DNA from: Kordiimonas aestuarii
GTDB taxonomy: Bacteria; Pseudomonadota; Alphaproteobacteria; Sphingomonadales; Kordiimonadaceae
NCBI RefSeq assembly: GCF_025574465.1
Contig: NZ_JAOBPP010000019.1
Coordinates: 124,001 to 188,000, forward strand
Reading direction: 5' to 3'
Length of the DNA: 64,000 bases
Part shown: positions 25,584 to 34,038 of the stretch, one piece after another
How the letters are laid out: every line of letters starts with the position of its first letter
How positions within the stretch are numbered: position 1 is the stretch's first letter
Program-made: the position numbers and the translations under genes
Notes under the pieces: model-generated
What the model was told of the DNA's origin: nothing
Seen by the model: the letters and a program-made list of their open reading frames with translations, nothing else
Database searches by the model: none

Positions 25584-27065
25584 ATGAAACGTCATACCAG
25601 ACCACGAATTTTTAAATTTGCCCTTGTGGCCACCATCGTTGGGGCAGGCATCTGGTATGTTGCCGGCGATGAAGACGCCAGCATGGCGGCGACCGGCCAA
25701 TACATCACCAAACCTGCCGATATTGGCACCATCCAGCGCAGCGTGTCCGCCAGTGGTTCGGTGCGTCCGCTTATCACTGTTGACATAGGCTCGCAGCTTT
25801 CAGGCCAGGTGGCCGAAATGCTGGCGGATTATAACGATGAGGTGGAAGAGGGGCAGCTTCTTGCCCGGATCGATCCGCAAACATTCGCAACCCGCGTTAA
25901 GCAGACAGAGGCGGAACTGGCTGTCGCTCGGGCGACAGTTACTGTGCAGCAGGCATCAATCACCCGCGCCAAGGCGCAGCTCAGGGAAGCTGAGCGCACC
26001 CTTGCGCGGCAGAAAGACCTGGAGAAACGGGGTAACGTGTCGGTCAGCGCGCTTGACGGGGCGGAGACATCGTACGCCACGGCGCAGGCGGACCTCATCA
26101 GCGCCGAAGCCCAGCTTGAAAACGCCAGGGCCACTGTCGCGCAGCGGGAAGCGGCGCTTGACCAGGCTCGCATTGACCTTGCGCGTACGGAAATCCGCTC
26201 CCCCATCAAGGGCACTGTCATATCCCGCAGCGTGGACGTGGGACAAACCGTGGCAGCAAGCCTGCAGGCGCCTACGCTGTTCCAACTGGCGCAGGATCTG
26301 TCTGAAATTCAGGTTGAGGCCAATGTGGACGAAGCGGACATCGGCACCGTGCAATCGGGCAACCGGGTATCCTTCGGCGTGGACGCCTTCCCGGAACGCA
26401 GCTTTGACGGTGTTGTCAAACAGGTGCGTCTGGCGCCGCTGGAGGAATCGAACGTGGTGACCTACACCGTGGTGATCTCTGCCAGCAATGCGGATCGTAT
26501 GCTGTTGCCGGGCATGACTGCGAATGTGGAAATTTTCACTGGCGAGAAACATGATGTGGTGCGTGTTGCCAATGAGGCGCTCAGATATCGACCGACGAAC
26601 CCACCCGAAACAGTGGCGGAAACAGAACCGCGCCGTGGCGGTGGCCAGTTTATCGAACGCTTCCGGTCTGAACTTGCATTGAGTGATGAGCAGACGGAGG
26701 CACTGCGCACTGAATTTGCCAAGTTGCGCCCGCAAGCGGGGGGCGGTCGCACTGGTGGCCTGACCTTGGGCCCCCCTCCCAACAATGGCACCAATGACCG
26801 CTTGCAGGCGCGCCAGCGCATGGAAGCCATGCTGGATAAAGTGATGAAAGATATCCTGACGAATGAACAATGGGCCAGCTACGAGGTCGGTAAAAGTGCG
26901 CGCGCAAGCGTACGCCGTGCCCAGCTATGGGTGCTGGGGACAAATGGGAAACTTGAACGGGCCAACGTGTTTCTCGGCCTTTCGGATGACGACAACACCG
27001 AAGTTATCCGGGGGCTTGAAGGTGGTGCACAGATTGTTGTGCGGGAAGAAAGGCCAAAAGGATGA
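25584..27065 (+). CDS. MacA-type periplasmic adaptor with a Spy-like insert
   Basis: I use the ATG 25584 (a GTG at 25569 is possible). The 493-residue protein has an N-terminal membrane segment, a biotinyl-lipoyl half (SGQVAEMLADYNDEVEEGQL), a long helical hairpin (about 90-205), the second lipoyl half (IRSPIKGTVISRSVDVGQTV) and a beta-barrel (MLLPGMTANVEIF). Between about 340 and 460, where MacA proteins normally continue, lies an insert with LSDEQTEALRTEFAKLRPQ and ILTNEQW, resembling the LTxxQ motifs of Spy/CpxP proteins. It forms a tripartite exporter with the two following genes. Confidence 0.9.
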   Translation: MKRHTRPRIFKFALVATIVGAGIWYVAGDEDASMAATGQYITKPADIGTIQRSVSASGSVRPLITVDIGSQLSGQVAEMLADYNDEVEEGQLLARIDPQTFATRVKQTEAELAVARATVTVQQASITRAKAQLREAERTLARQKDLEKRGNVSVSALDGAETSYATAQADLISAEAQLENARATVAQREAALDQARIDLARTEIRSPIKGTVISRSVDVGQTVAASLQAPTLFQLAQDLSEIQVEANVDEADIGTVQSGNRVSFGVDAFPERSFDGVVKQVRLAPLEESNVVTYTVVISASNADRMLLPGMTANVEIFTGEKHDVVRVANEALRYRPTNPPETVAETEPRRGGGQFIERFRSELALSDEQTEALRTEFAKLRPQAGGGRTGGLTLGPPPNNGTNDRLQARQRMEAMLDKVMKDILTNEQWASYEVGKSARASVRRAQLWVLGTNGKLERANVFLGLSDDDNTEVIRGLEGGAQIVVREERPKG

Positions 27066-27772
27066 GCCGCGCCATACCGGTGATCGAAGCCTGGGGACTA
27101 TGCCGCCACTACCAGCAGGGTAGCCAGGCGGTGAAAGCGCTGGACGGCGTTGATGTGACCATCATGCCAGGCGAGTTTGTGGCTGTCATGGGGCCTTCGG
27201 GGTCTGGCAAGTCCACCTTCATGAATATTTGCGGTGCACTTGACCAGCCGACAGGCGGTACGGTGAAGGTGGCCGGGCGAGACCTTTCTACCCTGTCGCG
27301 TGACGCTCTTGCGGACCTGAGGAATGAGGTTATCGGCTTTGTATTTCAGCAGTTTAACTTGTTGCCGCGAACCAGTGCGCTGCAAAACGCCATGCTGCCG
27401 CTACGGTATGCCGGCATTGGTGGGGCTGAGGCGATCAGTCGCTGTACACGCGCGTTGGCCCAGGTGGACCTCGCTTCGCGCATGGATCACCATCCCAATG
27501 AGCTGTCGGGCGGGCAACAGCAACGGGTGGCAATTGCGCGTGCGCTGGTAACAGGCCCCCAGCTTATTTTTGCCGATGAGCCAACCGGCGCGCTCGACAG
27601 CGCCACGTCGGTTGAGGTGCTGAAATTGTTTCAAAAGCTGAATGCGGACGGCATGACCATTGTGATGGTGACCCATGACGCCGACGTGGCGGCTTATGCC
27701 GGACGCACGTTGCACTTCATGGATGGCCACATTGTTCGCGACACCGCGACAGAGCGGAGGGCAGCGTCATGA
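27062..27772 (+). CDS. MacB/LolD-type ABC transporter ATPase
   Basis: The 236-residue ATPase has Walker A (GPSGSGKST), Q-loop (FQQFNLL), signature ([15 protein letters not shown]), Walker B ([12 protein letters not shown]) and the H-loop His (VTHDADVA). It overlaps the adaptor and the permease gene by 4 bp each (ATGA). Separated ATPase and FtsX-like permease are common in MacAB-like exporters. The substrate is unknown; macrolides, peptides or lipoproteins are candidates. Confidence 0.95.
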   Translation: MSRAIPVIEAWGLCRHYQQGSQAVKALDGVDVTIMPGEFVAVMGPSGSGKSTFMNICGALDQPTGGTVKVAGRDLSTLSRDALADLRNEVIGFVFQQFNLLPRTSALQNAMLPLRYAGIGGAEAISRCTRALAQVDLASRMDHHPNELSGGQQQRVAIARALVTGPQLIFADEPTGALDSATSVEVLKLFQKLNADGMTIVMVTHDADVAAYAGRTLHFMDGHIVRDTATERRAAS

Positions 27773-29001
27773 CCTTGTTTGCAGCCTTCCTTGTGGCGCT
27801 TGAGGCACTGAGGTTGAATGCCCTGCGCACAGCGCTGGCCATGTTGGGCATCATCATCGGTGTGGCCGCTGTCATTACCATGGCATCCATCTCCACCGGG
27901 GCGGCAAAGCGCGTTGAAGAGCATATCTCCAGTCTGGGCACCAATTTGCTGATCGCGCGTCCGGGCTCAAACCGGATGGGTGGCCGGCGGGGTGGCGCGG
28001 GCACAAGCGAAAGCTTCAGCGAAAAGGACGTGGCCGCCATCAAAACCGGTGTTTACGACATTGCGGCCATATCCGGCGTGGTCAACGCGTCCGGGGCGGT
28101 GGTATATGGCAACACCAACTGGCAAACAGGGGTGCAGGGTGTGCACGCCGATTTCCACATCGCCCGCGCGTGGGGCGTGGCCAGTGGTTCACCGCTGACA
28201 GATGAGGACATCCGCCGCAAATCCAAGGTCGCCGTGATTGGCCAGACAGTGGCAGAAGAGCTGTTCGGCAGCCAGTCACCGCTTGGTGAACGTATCCGCA
28301 TCAAGAACATTCCGTTTGAAGTGGTCGGGGTGCTGGCCGAGAAGGGCCAGTCAGGCATGGGGCGGGACCAGGATGACACCATTCTTGTGCCCATTTCAAC
28401 CGCACGCACCCGCCTTGTCGGGCGGGAGGGCTCGGTCGCCGAACCGGTGCAGATGATGTTCATCTCTGTGCGCGACGGCGCCGACATGAGCCGCGTACAG
28501 GATGATATCGAAACCCTCCTGATGGAACGCCGCAATATCAAACCCGGTGCGCAGGCTAATTTTGATGTGCGCAACATGTCCGAGTTTATCGAGGCCCGCA
28601 CGGCAACCCAGAATACCATGGGCATGCTTTTGGCCACGTCAGCCGCTATTTCGCTGGTGGTGGGCGGCATCGGCATCATGAATATCATGTTGGTGTCGGT
28701 AACCGAACGCACGCGCGAGATTGGCTTGCGCATGGCGGTGGGTGCGCGCGGTCGCGATATCCTTGTGCAGTTCCTCGTGGAAGCCATCACACTTTGCCTC
28801 GTGGGGGGCATGATCGGCCTTGCCGTCGGGGCCGGATGTTCGGGCCTTGTGGCACATTATGCCGGTTGGCCGGTGCTCATGGACCCGCTGTATGTGATCC
28901 TTGCGCTGGCGGGCTCAGCGACCGTGGGGCTGTTCTTCGGCTTTTACCCGGCGCGGCGGGCGTCACAACTGAACCCGATTGACGCCCTGAGATACGAATA
29001 G
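27769..29001 (+). CDS. MacB/FtsX-type ABC permease
   Basis: The 410-residue permease has one N-terminal membrane segment (NALRTALAMLGIIIGVAAVI), a periplasmic MacB_PCD domain (about 45-250) and three C-terminal helices in the FtsX domain, with the conserved SVTERTREIGLRMAVGARGRDIL motif and PARRASQLNPIDALRYE at the end. It completes the tripartite exporter. The stop is followed by the bidirectional terminator at 29036-29064. Confidence 0.94.
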   Translation: MTLFAAFLVALEALRLNALRTALAMLGIIIGVAAVITMASISTGAAKRVEEHISSLGTNLLIARPGSNRMGGRRGGAGTSESFSEKDVAAIKTGVYDIAAISGVVNASGAVVYGNTNWQTGVQGVHADFHIARAWGVASGSPLTDEDIRRKSKVAVIGQTVAEELFGSQSPLGERIRIKNIPFEVVGVLAEKGQSGMGRDQDDTILVPISTARTRLVGREGSVAEPVQMMFISVRDGADMSRVQDDIETLLMERRNIKPGAQANFDVRNMSEFIEARTATQNTMGMLLATSAAISLVVGGIGIMNIMLVSVTERTREIGLRMAVGARGRDILVQFLVEAITLCLVGGMIGLAVGAGCSGLVAHYAGWPVLMDPLYVILALAGSATVGLFFGFYPARRASQLNPIDALRYE

Positions 29002-29035
29002 GTATGGGGTAGTGGGGAAGGGCTATGGATAAAGA

Positions 29036-29064
29036 AAAAGGCGCATTTACATGATGCGCCTTTT
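29036..29064. terminator. Bidirectional terminator
   Basis: An 11-bp stem AAAAGGCGCAT/ATGCGCCTTTT with a 7-base loop sits between the convergent exporter permease and KAS III-type genes, flanked by A and T runs on both sides. Confidence 0.88.
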
Positions 29065-29085
29065 CAACTGGACAGGGCCGTATGC

Positions 29086-30216
29086 CTAAAGCTTTTCCAC
29101 CATCAGGCTGCCGATTGAATAGCCCGCGCCGAAGGAGCAGATGATGCCCTTGGCACCAGCCTTCAGGTCGTCGCGGTGTTTGTGGAAGGCAACAACGGAA
29201 CCCGCGCCCGCGGTGTTGCCGTATTCGTCCAGCACGGTTGGCGCTTCGGTCGCCTCGGGCTCGCGGCCCAGAAGCTTCTTTGCGGCATACATGTTCATGT
29301 TGATGTTGGCCTGGTGCAACCACATGCGGCTGAGGTCTTCAACCTTCAGGCCGTCGGCCTCGATCTGGCTTGAGATAAATTCGGTCACCAGCGGCAGCAG
29401 TTCCTTGAACACCTTGCGGCCTTCCTGCATGAAGAACATGTCGCGGCGTAGCATGCTGTCATCGTCAAGGCGGGTCATCGGGCCGTAGTGTGAGCGGATA
29501 TTGCTGGAGAACTGGGTGCTGGCTTTGGTGCCTGTTACCTTCCACTGGTCCTTGCCGCGGGCGATGTCTGCGCGTTCCAGCACCACAGCTGTGGCAATAT
29601 CGCCAAAGATGAAGTGGCTGTCGCGGTCACGGAAGTTGACCATGGTGGAGAAAATCTCCGGGTTGACCATCAGGATGCGGTCAGCGGTGCCGGCTTTGAT
29701 GGCGTTCACGCCTGCGATCAGGCCATAGGTGGCGCTTGAACAGCCCATGACCATATCAAGGGCGGAACCGCTGGTGCCCAGATGATGCTGGACCTCGATG
29801 CCGATAGCCGGGAAGTAACGCTGCAGCGCGGCGGCGGAGCAGATGATCTGGTCGATCTCCTCGGCCTTCAGGTCCGCTTGCGCGAGTGCTTCTTTTGCGG
29901 CTTCGATCGCCATATGGGCCTGGAAGCAGGCATGTTCCTGGTCGCCGTGGCCCCCCTCAGGCATTTTGGACATCATGCGGTTAAGGTCCATCACGCCTTC
30001 AACGTCCACCATGTGGCGGGCCTTGATGCCGGATGCCTTTTCGATGAATTCGGCGCTGGAATGCTGTTTGGGCGCGACAAGGCCCGCATCAATGTCTGCC
30101 TTGTGGTGGGCATTATACTGGTCAACATATTCGTTGAAGGTTTTTACGAGTTCCTCGTTGGTGATCCGGTGAGGTGGCACATAAAGACCCGTACCCGAAA
30201 TAACTACATCAACCAT
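29086..30216 (-). CDS. Beta-ketoacyl-ACP synthase III-type enzyme
   Basis: The 376-residue protein is a FabH-type condensing enzyme: active-site Cys in DMVMGCSSATYG (about 159), His in LHQANINM and Asn in EYGNTAGAGS, with the N-terminal ISGTGLYVPPHRITNEEL. It is longer than E. coli FabH (317 residues) because of an insert after the N-terminal strand (about 30-90). This extended form recalls the Pseudomonas PA3286 type, which uses medium-chain acyl-CoA, but acyl substrate is inferred. It has no acyl-carrier or fatty-acid gene next to it. ATG 30216. Confidence 0.9.
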   Translation of the reverse strand: MVDVVISGTGLYVPPHRITNEELVKTFNEYVDQYNAHHKADIDAGLVAPKQHSSAEFIEKASGIKARHMVDVEGVMDLNRMMSKMPEGGHGDQEHACFQAHMAIEAAKEALAQADLKAEEIDQIICSAAALQRYFPAIGIEVQHHLGTSGSALDMVMGCSSATYGLIAGVNAIKAGTADRILMVNPEIFSTMVNFRDRDSHFIFGDIATAVVLERADIARGKDQWKVTGTKASTQFSSNIRSHYGPMTRLDDDSMLRRDMFFMQEGRKVFKELLPLVTEFISSQIEADGLKVEDLSRMWLHQANINMNMYAAKKLLGREPEATEAPTVLDEYGNTAGAGSVVAFHKHRDDLKAGAKGIICSFGAGYSIGSLMVEKL

Positions 30217-30400
30217 GCCAAACTTTTCCTTAATTCCTTAACTGACAGTCAGCCCTTTTGTGACAGGGCTGTTACAAGGACGCCCAGATATACTGCCTTT
30301 TTTGCCATACGCCAACCAAACATTCGTGGAATATCTGCCATGCAAAAAATGGCTTAGTTTTCTGTAGGATGGCACAATTCGCTGTGCTACCTGTCATATC

Positions 30401-31129
30401 ATGTCGATCTGGGGAAAAATTATTGGTGGAACGGCCGGGCTCGCCATTGGCGGGCCTATTGGCGCATTAATCGGAATCCTGGCCGGTGCCGCAGTTGACG
30501 CCGGCGTTGACGCGGGCATGCGACCAAATGATGCCACCCGTCACGTGACCTTTACCATCGGAGTGATTGCCCTTGCCGCCAAGATGGCGAAGGCCGATGG
30601 CCGGGTAACGCGCGAGGAGGTGGATGCTTTCAAACAGGTGTTCCGCGTGCCGCCCGAGGAAATGCACAATGTTGGCCGCGTGTTCGACATGGCCCGCCAG
30701 CATACGGCGGGCTTTGACGCCTATGCACGTCAGATAGCCGACCTGATCGGCAGCAATCGCGCGGTATTGAATGACCTTCTTGAAGCGCTGTTTTTCATCG
30801 CGAAAGCTGACGGCGAAGTGCACCCCAACGAGCTGGATTATATCCGCGCGGTCGCGCAGATTTTTGGCTACAGCAAAGACGAGATTGCGGACCTGGTGCA
30901 TCGTCATGTGGGCGCGGACCCAAGCTGCCCTTATGGCGTGCTGGGCGTGAAGCCTTCCATCAGCGATGCAGACCTGAAGGCACACTACCGCAAGCTGGTA
31001 CGGGAAACCCACCCCGATCGCCTGATCGCCGAAGGTGTCCCCAACGACTTTATCGCCGTGGCAACCCGCCGCGCAGCAGAAATCAATGCGGCCTATGACC
31101 AGATCATAACCGACCGCAGGAAGAAGTAA
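30401..31129 (+). CDS. TerB plus DnaJ domain co-chaperone (DjlA-like)
   Basis: The 242-residue protein starts with a glycine-rich hydrophobic segment (GGTAGLAIGGPIGALIGILAGAAV, about 9-32), then a TerB-like helical domain (about 55-165; two MAKADG/IAKADGEV acidic sites) and a C-terminal J-domain (about 175-242) with the HPD motif in RETHPDRLIAEG. The layout is that of DjlA, a membrane-anchored DnaK co-chaperone. It lies 4 bp upstream of the EamA gene. Confidence 0.92.
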   Translation: MSIWGKIIGGTAGLAIGGPIGALIGILAGAAVDAGVDAGMRPNDATRHVTFTIGVIALAAKMAKADGRVTREEVDAFKQVFRVPPEEMHNVGRVFDMARQHTAGFDAYARQIADLIGSNRAVLNDLLEALFFIAKADGEVHPNELDYIRAVAQIFGYSKDEIADLVHRHVGADPSCPYGVLGVKPSISDADLKAHYRKLVRETHPDRLIAEGVPNDFIAVATRRAAEINAAYDQIITDRRKK

Positions 31130-31133
31130 CGCG

Positions 31134-32030
31134 ATGAAGTTTCTTGATATTCTGCTGGTAATTCTGGTGACAATCGCCTGGGGCGTGAACTTTGTTGCGG
31201 CAAAATGGGCACTGGAAGGTTTTTCACCGATTTTTGCCAATGGCCTTCGGTTTGCGGCGGTGGTGATAATGCTGTGGCCTTTCCTGCGCATCATCCCGGG
31301 GCGCATGGCCGACCTCGCAATCGCCGCCGTTGCGTTGGGTGTCATCCATTTTGGCGCTGTCTTCTGGGCAGTGAAATTGTCGGATGGTGTTGGCTCAGTG
31401 GCGATTGCCTCTCAGCTTAATGTCCCGTTCTCGACACTTCTGGCCATTTTCCTGCTGGGCGAAACGGTGGGGTGGAAACGGGCGGCTGGCATAGCGCTCA
31501 GTTTTGTCGGCGTCTTGGCGCTTGGCCTTGACCCAACCGTTTTTACCTATTGGGAAGGTCTGCTTGTCATGACGTTCGCGGCGCTGATGTATTCGGTGTC
31601 CGCGATCCTGATGCGGCGGCTGAAGGACGTGCGGGCGGTGACTACACAGGCCTGGGTGGGTGTGGCCGGGGTTATCGGGTCGTTGCTGCTGTCTTTCGCG
31701 TTTGAAAGCGGGCAACTGGAGATGGTTGAGGCCGCGCCAACAAGCGCCTGGCTGGCTGTGCTCTATAGTGGCATCGGCTCTTCCGTCATTGGCCATGGTG
31801 GGGCAAACTATCTGCTCAGAAAATATGAGGTATCTGTTGTTTCGCCCTATTTCCTCTTGACCCCGGTGGTGGGGGTTCTCGCTGGGGTTATCATGCTGAA
31901 TGAGGCCTTCACCTGGCGGATGGCGCTTGGTGGCGCCCTGACGCTTGCGGGTGTGCTGGTGGTGACGCTAAGGAACAATGCGCGTTCTGCCCGTCTCGCT
32001 GAGGTCGCAGAGGACAGGGCGGCGGTTTAG
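31134..32030 (+). CDS. EamA/DMT-family transporter
   Basis: The 298-residue protein has ten hydrophobic helices in two EamA repeats (about 5-135 and 150-285). The first starts VTIAWGVNFVAAKWALEGFS and the second repeat contains the typical LTPVVGVLAGVIMLNE near its end. These proteins export metabolites such as amino acids or their derivatives; the substrate is unknown. Start ATG 31134, packed tightly between the DnaJ-type gene and the amidase. Confidence 0.93.
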   Translation: MKFLDILLVILVTIAWGVNFVAAKWALEGFSPIFANGLRFAAVVIMLWPFLRIIPGRMADLAIAAVALGVIHFGAVFWAVKLSDGVGSVAIASQLNVPFSTLLAIFLLGETVGWKRAAGIALSFVGVLALGLDPTVFTYWEGLLVMTFAALMYSVSAILMRRLKDVRAVTTQAWVGVAGVIGSLLLSFAFESGQLEMVEAAPTSAWLAVLYSGIGSSVIGHGGANYLLRKYEVSVVSPYFLLTPVVGVLAGVIMLNEAFTWRMALGGALTLAGVLVVTLRNNARSARLAEVAEDRAAV

Positions 32031-32033
32031 ATA

Positions 32034-32768
32034 ATGCCTGATATTATTTTGCATCCGTCCCCCAACTGGAATGAACGCCCTGCGGGTGCGGTTATTGACA
32101 CCGTTGTGCTGCATTATACGGGCATGGCGACGGGTCAGGTGGCGCTTGAGCGATTGTGCGACAAGGTAGCCCAGGTTTCCGCCCATTATCTCATAGAAGA
32201 GGATGGCCGTGTGTTTGCGCTGGTGCCGGAAGAAAAACGCGCGTGGCATGCCGGCGTTTCGCGGTGGCGCGGGGTGGACAACCTCAATCATACCTCTATC
32301 GGCATCGAGCTTGTGAACCCGGGGCATGACTTTGGCTATCGGGCGTTCCCCGAAGCCCAGGTCACAAGCCTGTTGTCGCTTCTTGAAGGCATCAACACGC
32401 GTCACCATATCAACAGACATGGTTATGTTGGCCACAGCGATATCGCGCCGGATCGCAAACAGGACCCCGGTGATTTGTTCCCGTGGCAACGCCTTGCCAG
32501 ACACGGCTTCGGTTTATGGCCCCAGGTTGGCGGGGCGGATGTCACGGTTATCGCAAAACGTGGCCAAAAAAATGTCAATGTCGTCAAGTTTAACAAACAA
32601 TTAGGTATCATTGGATACTCTATAGATGACATTCAAAGTTTCGACGCCACAACCGAGTGTGCAGTTCGTGCCTTCCAGGCACATTGGCGACCCGAAACCG
32701 TCTCTGGCGTGATCGATATTGGGACCGCTTCCATTCTGGAAGATATCGCGGGCCAGCTAGGCCAATAG
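32034..32768 (+). CDS. AmpD-type N-acetylmuramoyl-L-alanine amidase
   Basis: The 244-residue protein has an Amidase_2 domain (about 15-160: VLHYTGMATG, with the zinc His, then WHAGVSRWRG and SIGIELVNPGHDFG; final ligands in GHSDIAPDRKQDPG) and a C-terminal peptidoglycan-binding_1-like domain (about 175-240; FNKQLGIIGYSID, AVRAFQAHWRP). No signal peptide is seen, so it may act in the cytoplasm on anhydro-muropeptides, as AmpD does. Three bases separate it from the EamA stop. Confidence 0.93.
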   Translation: MPDIILHPSPNWNERPAGAVIDTVVLHYTGMATGQVALERLCDKVAQVSAHYLIEEDGRVFALVPEEKRAWHAGVSRWRGVDNLNHTSIGIELVNPGHDFGYRAFPEAQVTSLLSLLEGINTRHHINRHGYVGHSDIAPDRKQDPGDLFPWQRLARHGFGLWPQVGGADVTVIAKRGQKNVNVVKFNKQLGIIGYSIDDIQSFDATTECAVRAFQAHWRPETVSGVIDIGTASILEDIAGQLGQ

Positions 32769-32778
32769 GGGAAGGTAT

Positions 32779-33987
32779 ATGAAAACACTGCTTCTTTCTT
32801 CCATGCTGGGCATGATGGCGAGCCCTGCCTTTGCACAAAGCCCCACCGTCACGAACGAGCATAAGCCCAATGAACAGACCCTGGCGTGCCTGGAGGCACC
32901 CACGCGGGACTGCGCCTTTACCTCTGCCCTGCAGACGGTGATCAGCGAAGAACTGGGAATTGAACGCGCCAAGGTGCTTATAGGCGTCGCCAGGTCAATG
33001 ATCGAGACCGGTCAGACAGACCAGGCCATCCAGACCCTTATGCTGGCGCTTGATGAAGCACGCACGGTCAAGATCACCTTTGTCACGCAGGAAAAGATCA
33101 CAGAGATTGCTCCGCTGCTGGCGCGGGCCGGCGATGTGTCCGGCGCGTTGGCACTTGTTGGTGAGTTGCAAAATGAAGGCATAAAGGACACGGTGCTGAC
33201 TGAAGTCGCGGAAGAAGCCATCGCAGCAGGGCAGCTTGCCGATGCGCGTGTGGCGCTTGGTCAGATGCAGAACCGCACCAAGGCTTTCTGGCGGGAACTC
33301 AGCCTTCTTGCGCGCGCGCCGAAAGAAACGCTGACGACGGTGAAACTGCCGGACCTGGACAAGGAAGTGCGGGTACTTGACCGCACGGACCAGCGTTATC
33401 GCGGTATTATCCACCTCGCCGTCATTGCCGACCGTATGGGCGATATGGCAGAACGCAATGGATATCTGACCGAAGCGGATGAGCTTTTCACCGGTGTTGT
33501 GGGGCTTGGCACACGTGCCGATGTCGTCGCACAGCGCGTTCGTGCCATGTATGATGCGGGCATGAACCCGGCGCTTGTCCGGGCCAGTTATGACCTGGCG
33601 CTGTTGCACGGCGGACGCCTTGGCCGGAACGAGGCCCAGATGCTGGATTTTGCGGTTCAGGTTGGCCCCGTGGAGGCAGGCATTGGTTATCTGGATGCTG
33701 CGCTGGAGCGCCTTGAAAATTTCAAGCAGGTCGATTCAAAAGCAGCTTATCTCGCCTCGTTGCGTACCGGGCAGGGCGAGGAAAAGATCGCTGCGAAAAT
33801 GCGCGAAGTGCTGGGTGAGGTAGCCCAGCTGCAAGGCGCGTACGAGCGCGACATTGTGCGCCTGAAGCTGCTTGAAGGTGCACTTGATAACGCGAATATC
33901 GACCTTGCCAGCCGCATCGTAAAGTCCATGGAAGACGATGACAACCAGGCATTGGCGCTTGCCCTGATGGCACCACTGTTGAACTAG
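32779..33987 (+). CDS. Secreted alpha-helical (TPR-like) protein, unknown
   Basis: The ATG at 32779 follows GGGGAAGG. The 402-residue protein has a signal peptide (MKTLLLSSMLGMMASPAFAQ) and then a regular series of paired helices (GQTDQAIQTLMLALDEARTV, DVSGALALVGELQNEGIKDT, QLADARVALGQMQN), the look of TPR or Sel1-like solenoids. No catalytic motif is seen. It follows the amidase gene and may share its transcript; a periplasmic scaffold role is possible but not shown. It ends at a strong terminator. Confidence 0.82.
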   Translation: MKTLLLSSMLGMMASPAFAQSPTVTNEHKPNEQTLACLEAPTRDCAFTSALQTVISEELGIERAKVLIGVARSMIETGQTDQAIQTLMLALDEARTVKITFVTQEKITEIAPLLARAGDVSGALALVGELQNEGIKDTVLTEVAEEAIAAGQLADARVALGQMQNRTKAFWRELSLLARAPKETLTTVKLPDLDKEVRVLDRTDQRYRGIIHLAVIADRMGDMAERNGYLTEADELFTGVVGLGTRADVVAQRVRAMYDAGMNPALVRASYDLALLHGGRLGRNEAQMLDFAVQVGPVEAGIGYLDAALERLENFKQVDSKAAYLASLRTGQGEEKIAAKMREVLGEVAQLQGAYERDIVRLKLLEGALDNANIDLASRIVKSMEDDDNQALALALMAPLLN

Positions 33988-34006
33988 GCGGCCCTTGTGT
34001 TGCGCC

Positions 34007-34038
34007 AAAAAGAGCTGGGTTTCCCCCGGCTCTTTTTT
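34007..34038. terminator. Strong bidirectional terminator
   Basis: AAAAAGAGC (34007-34015) pairs with GCTCTTTTT (34029-34037) and TGGG adds further pairs. A T-run extends to 34038. It ends the plus-strand operon and overlaps the stop of the minus-strand RND gene. Confidence 0.88.
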
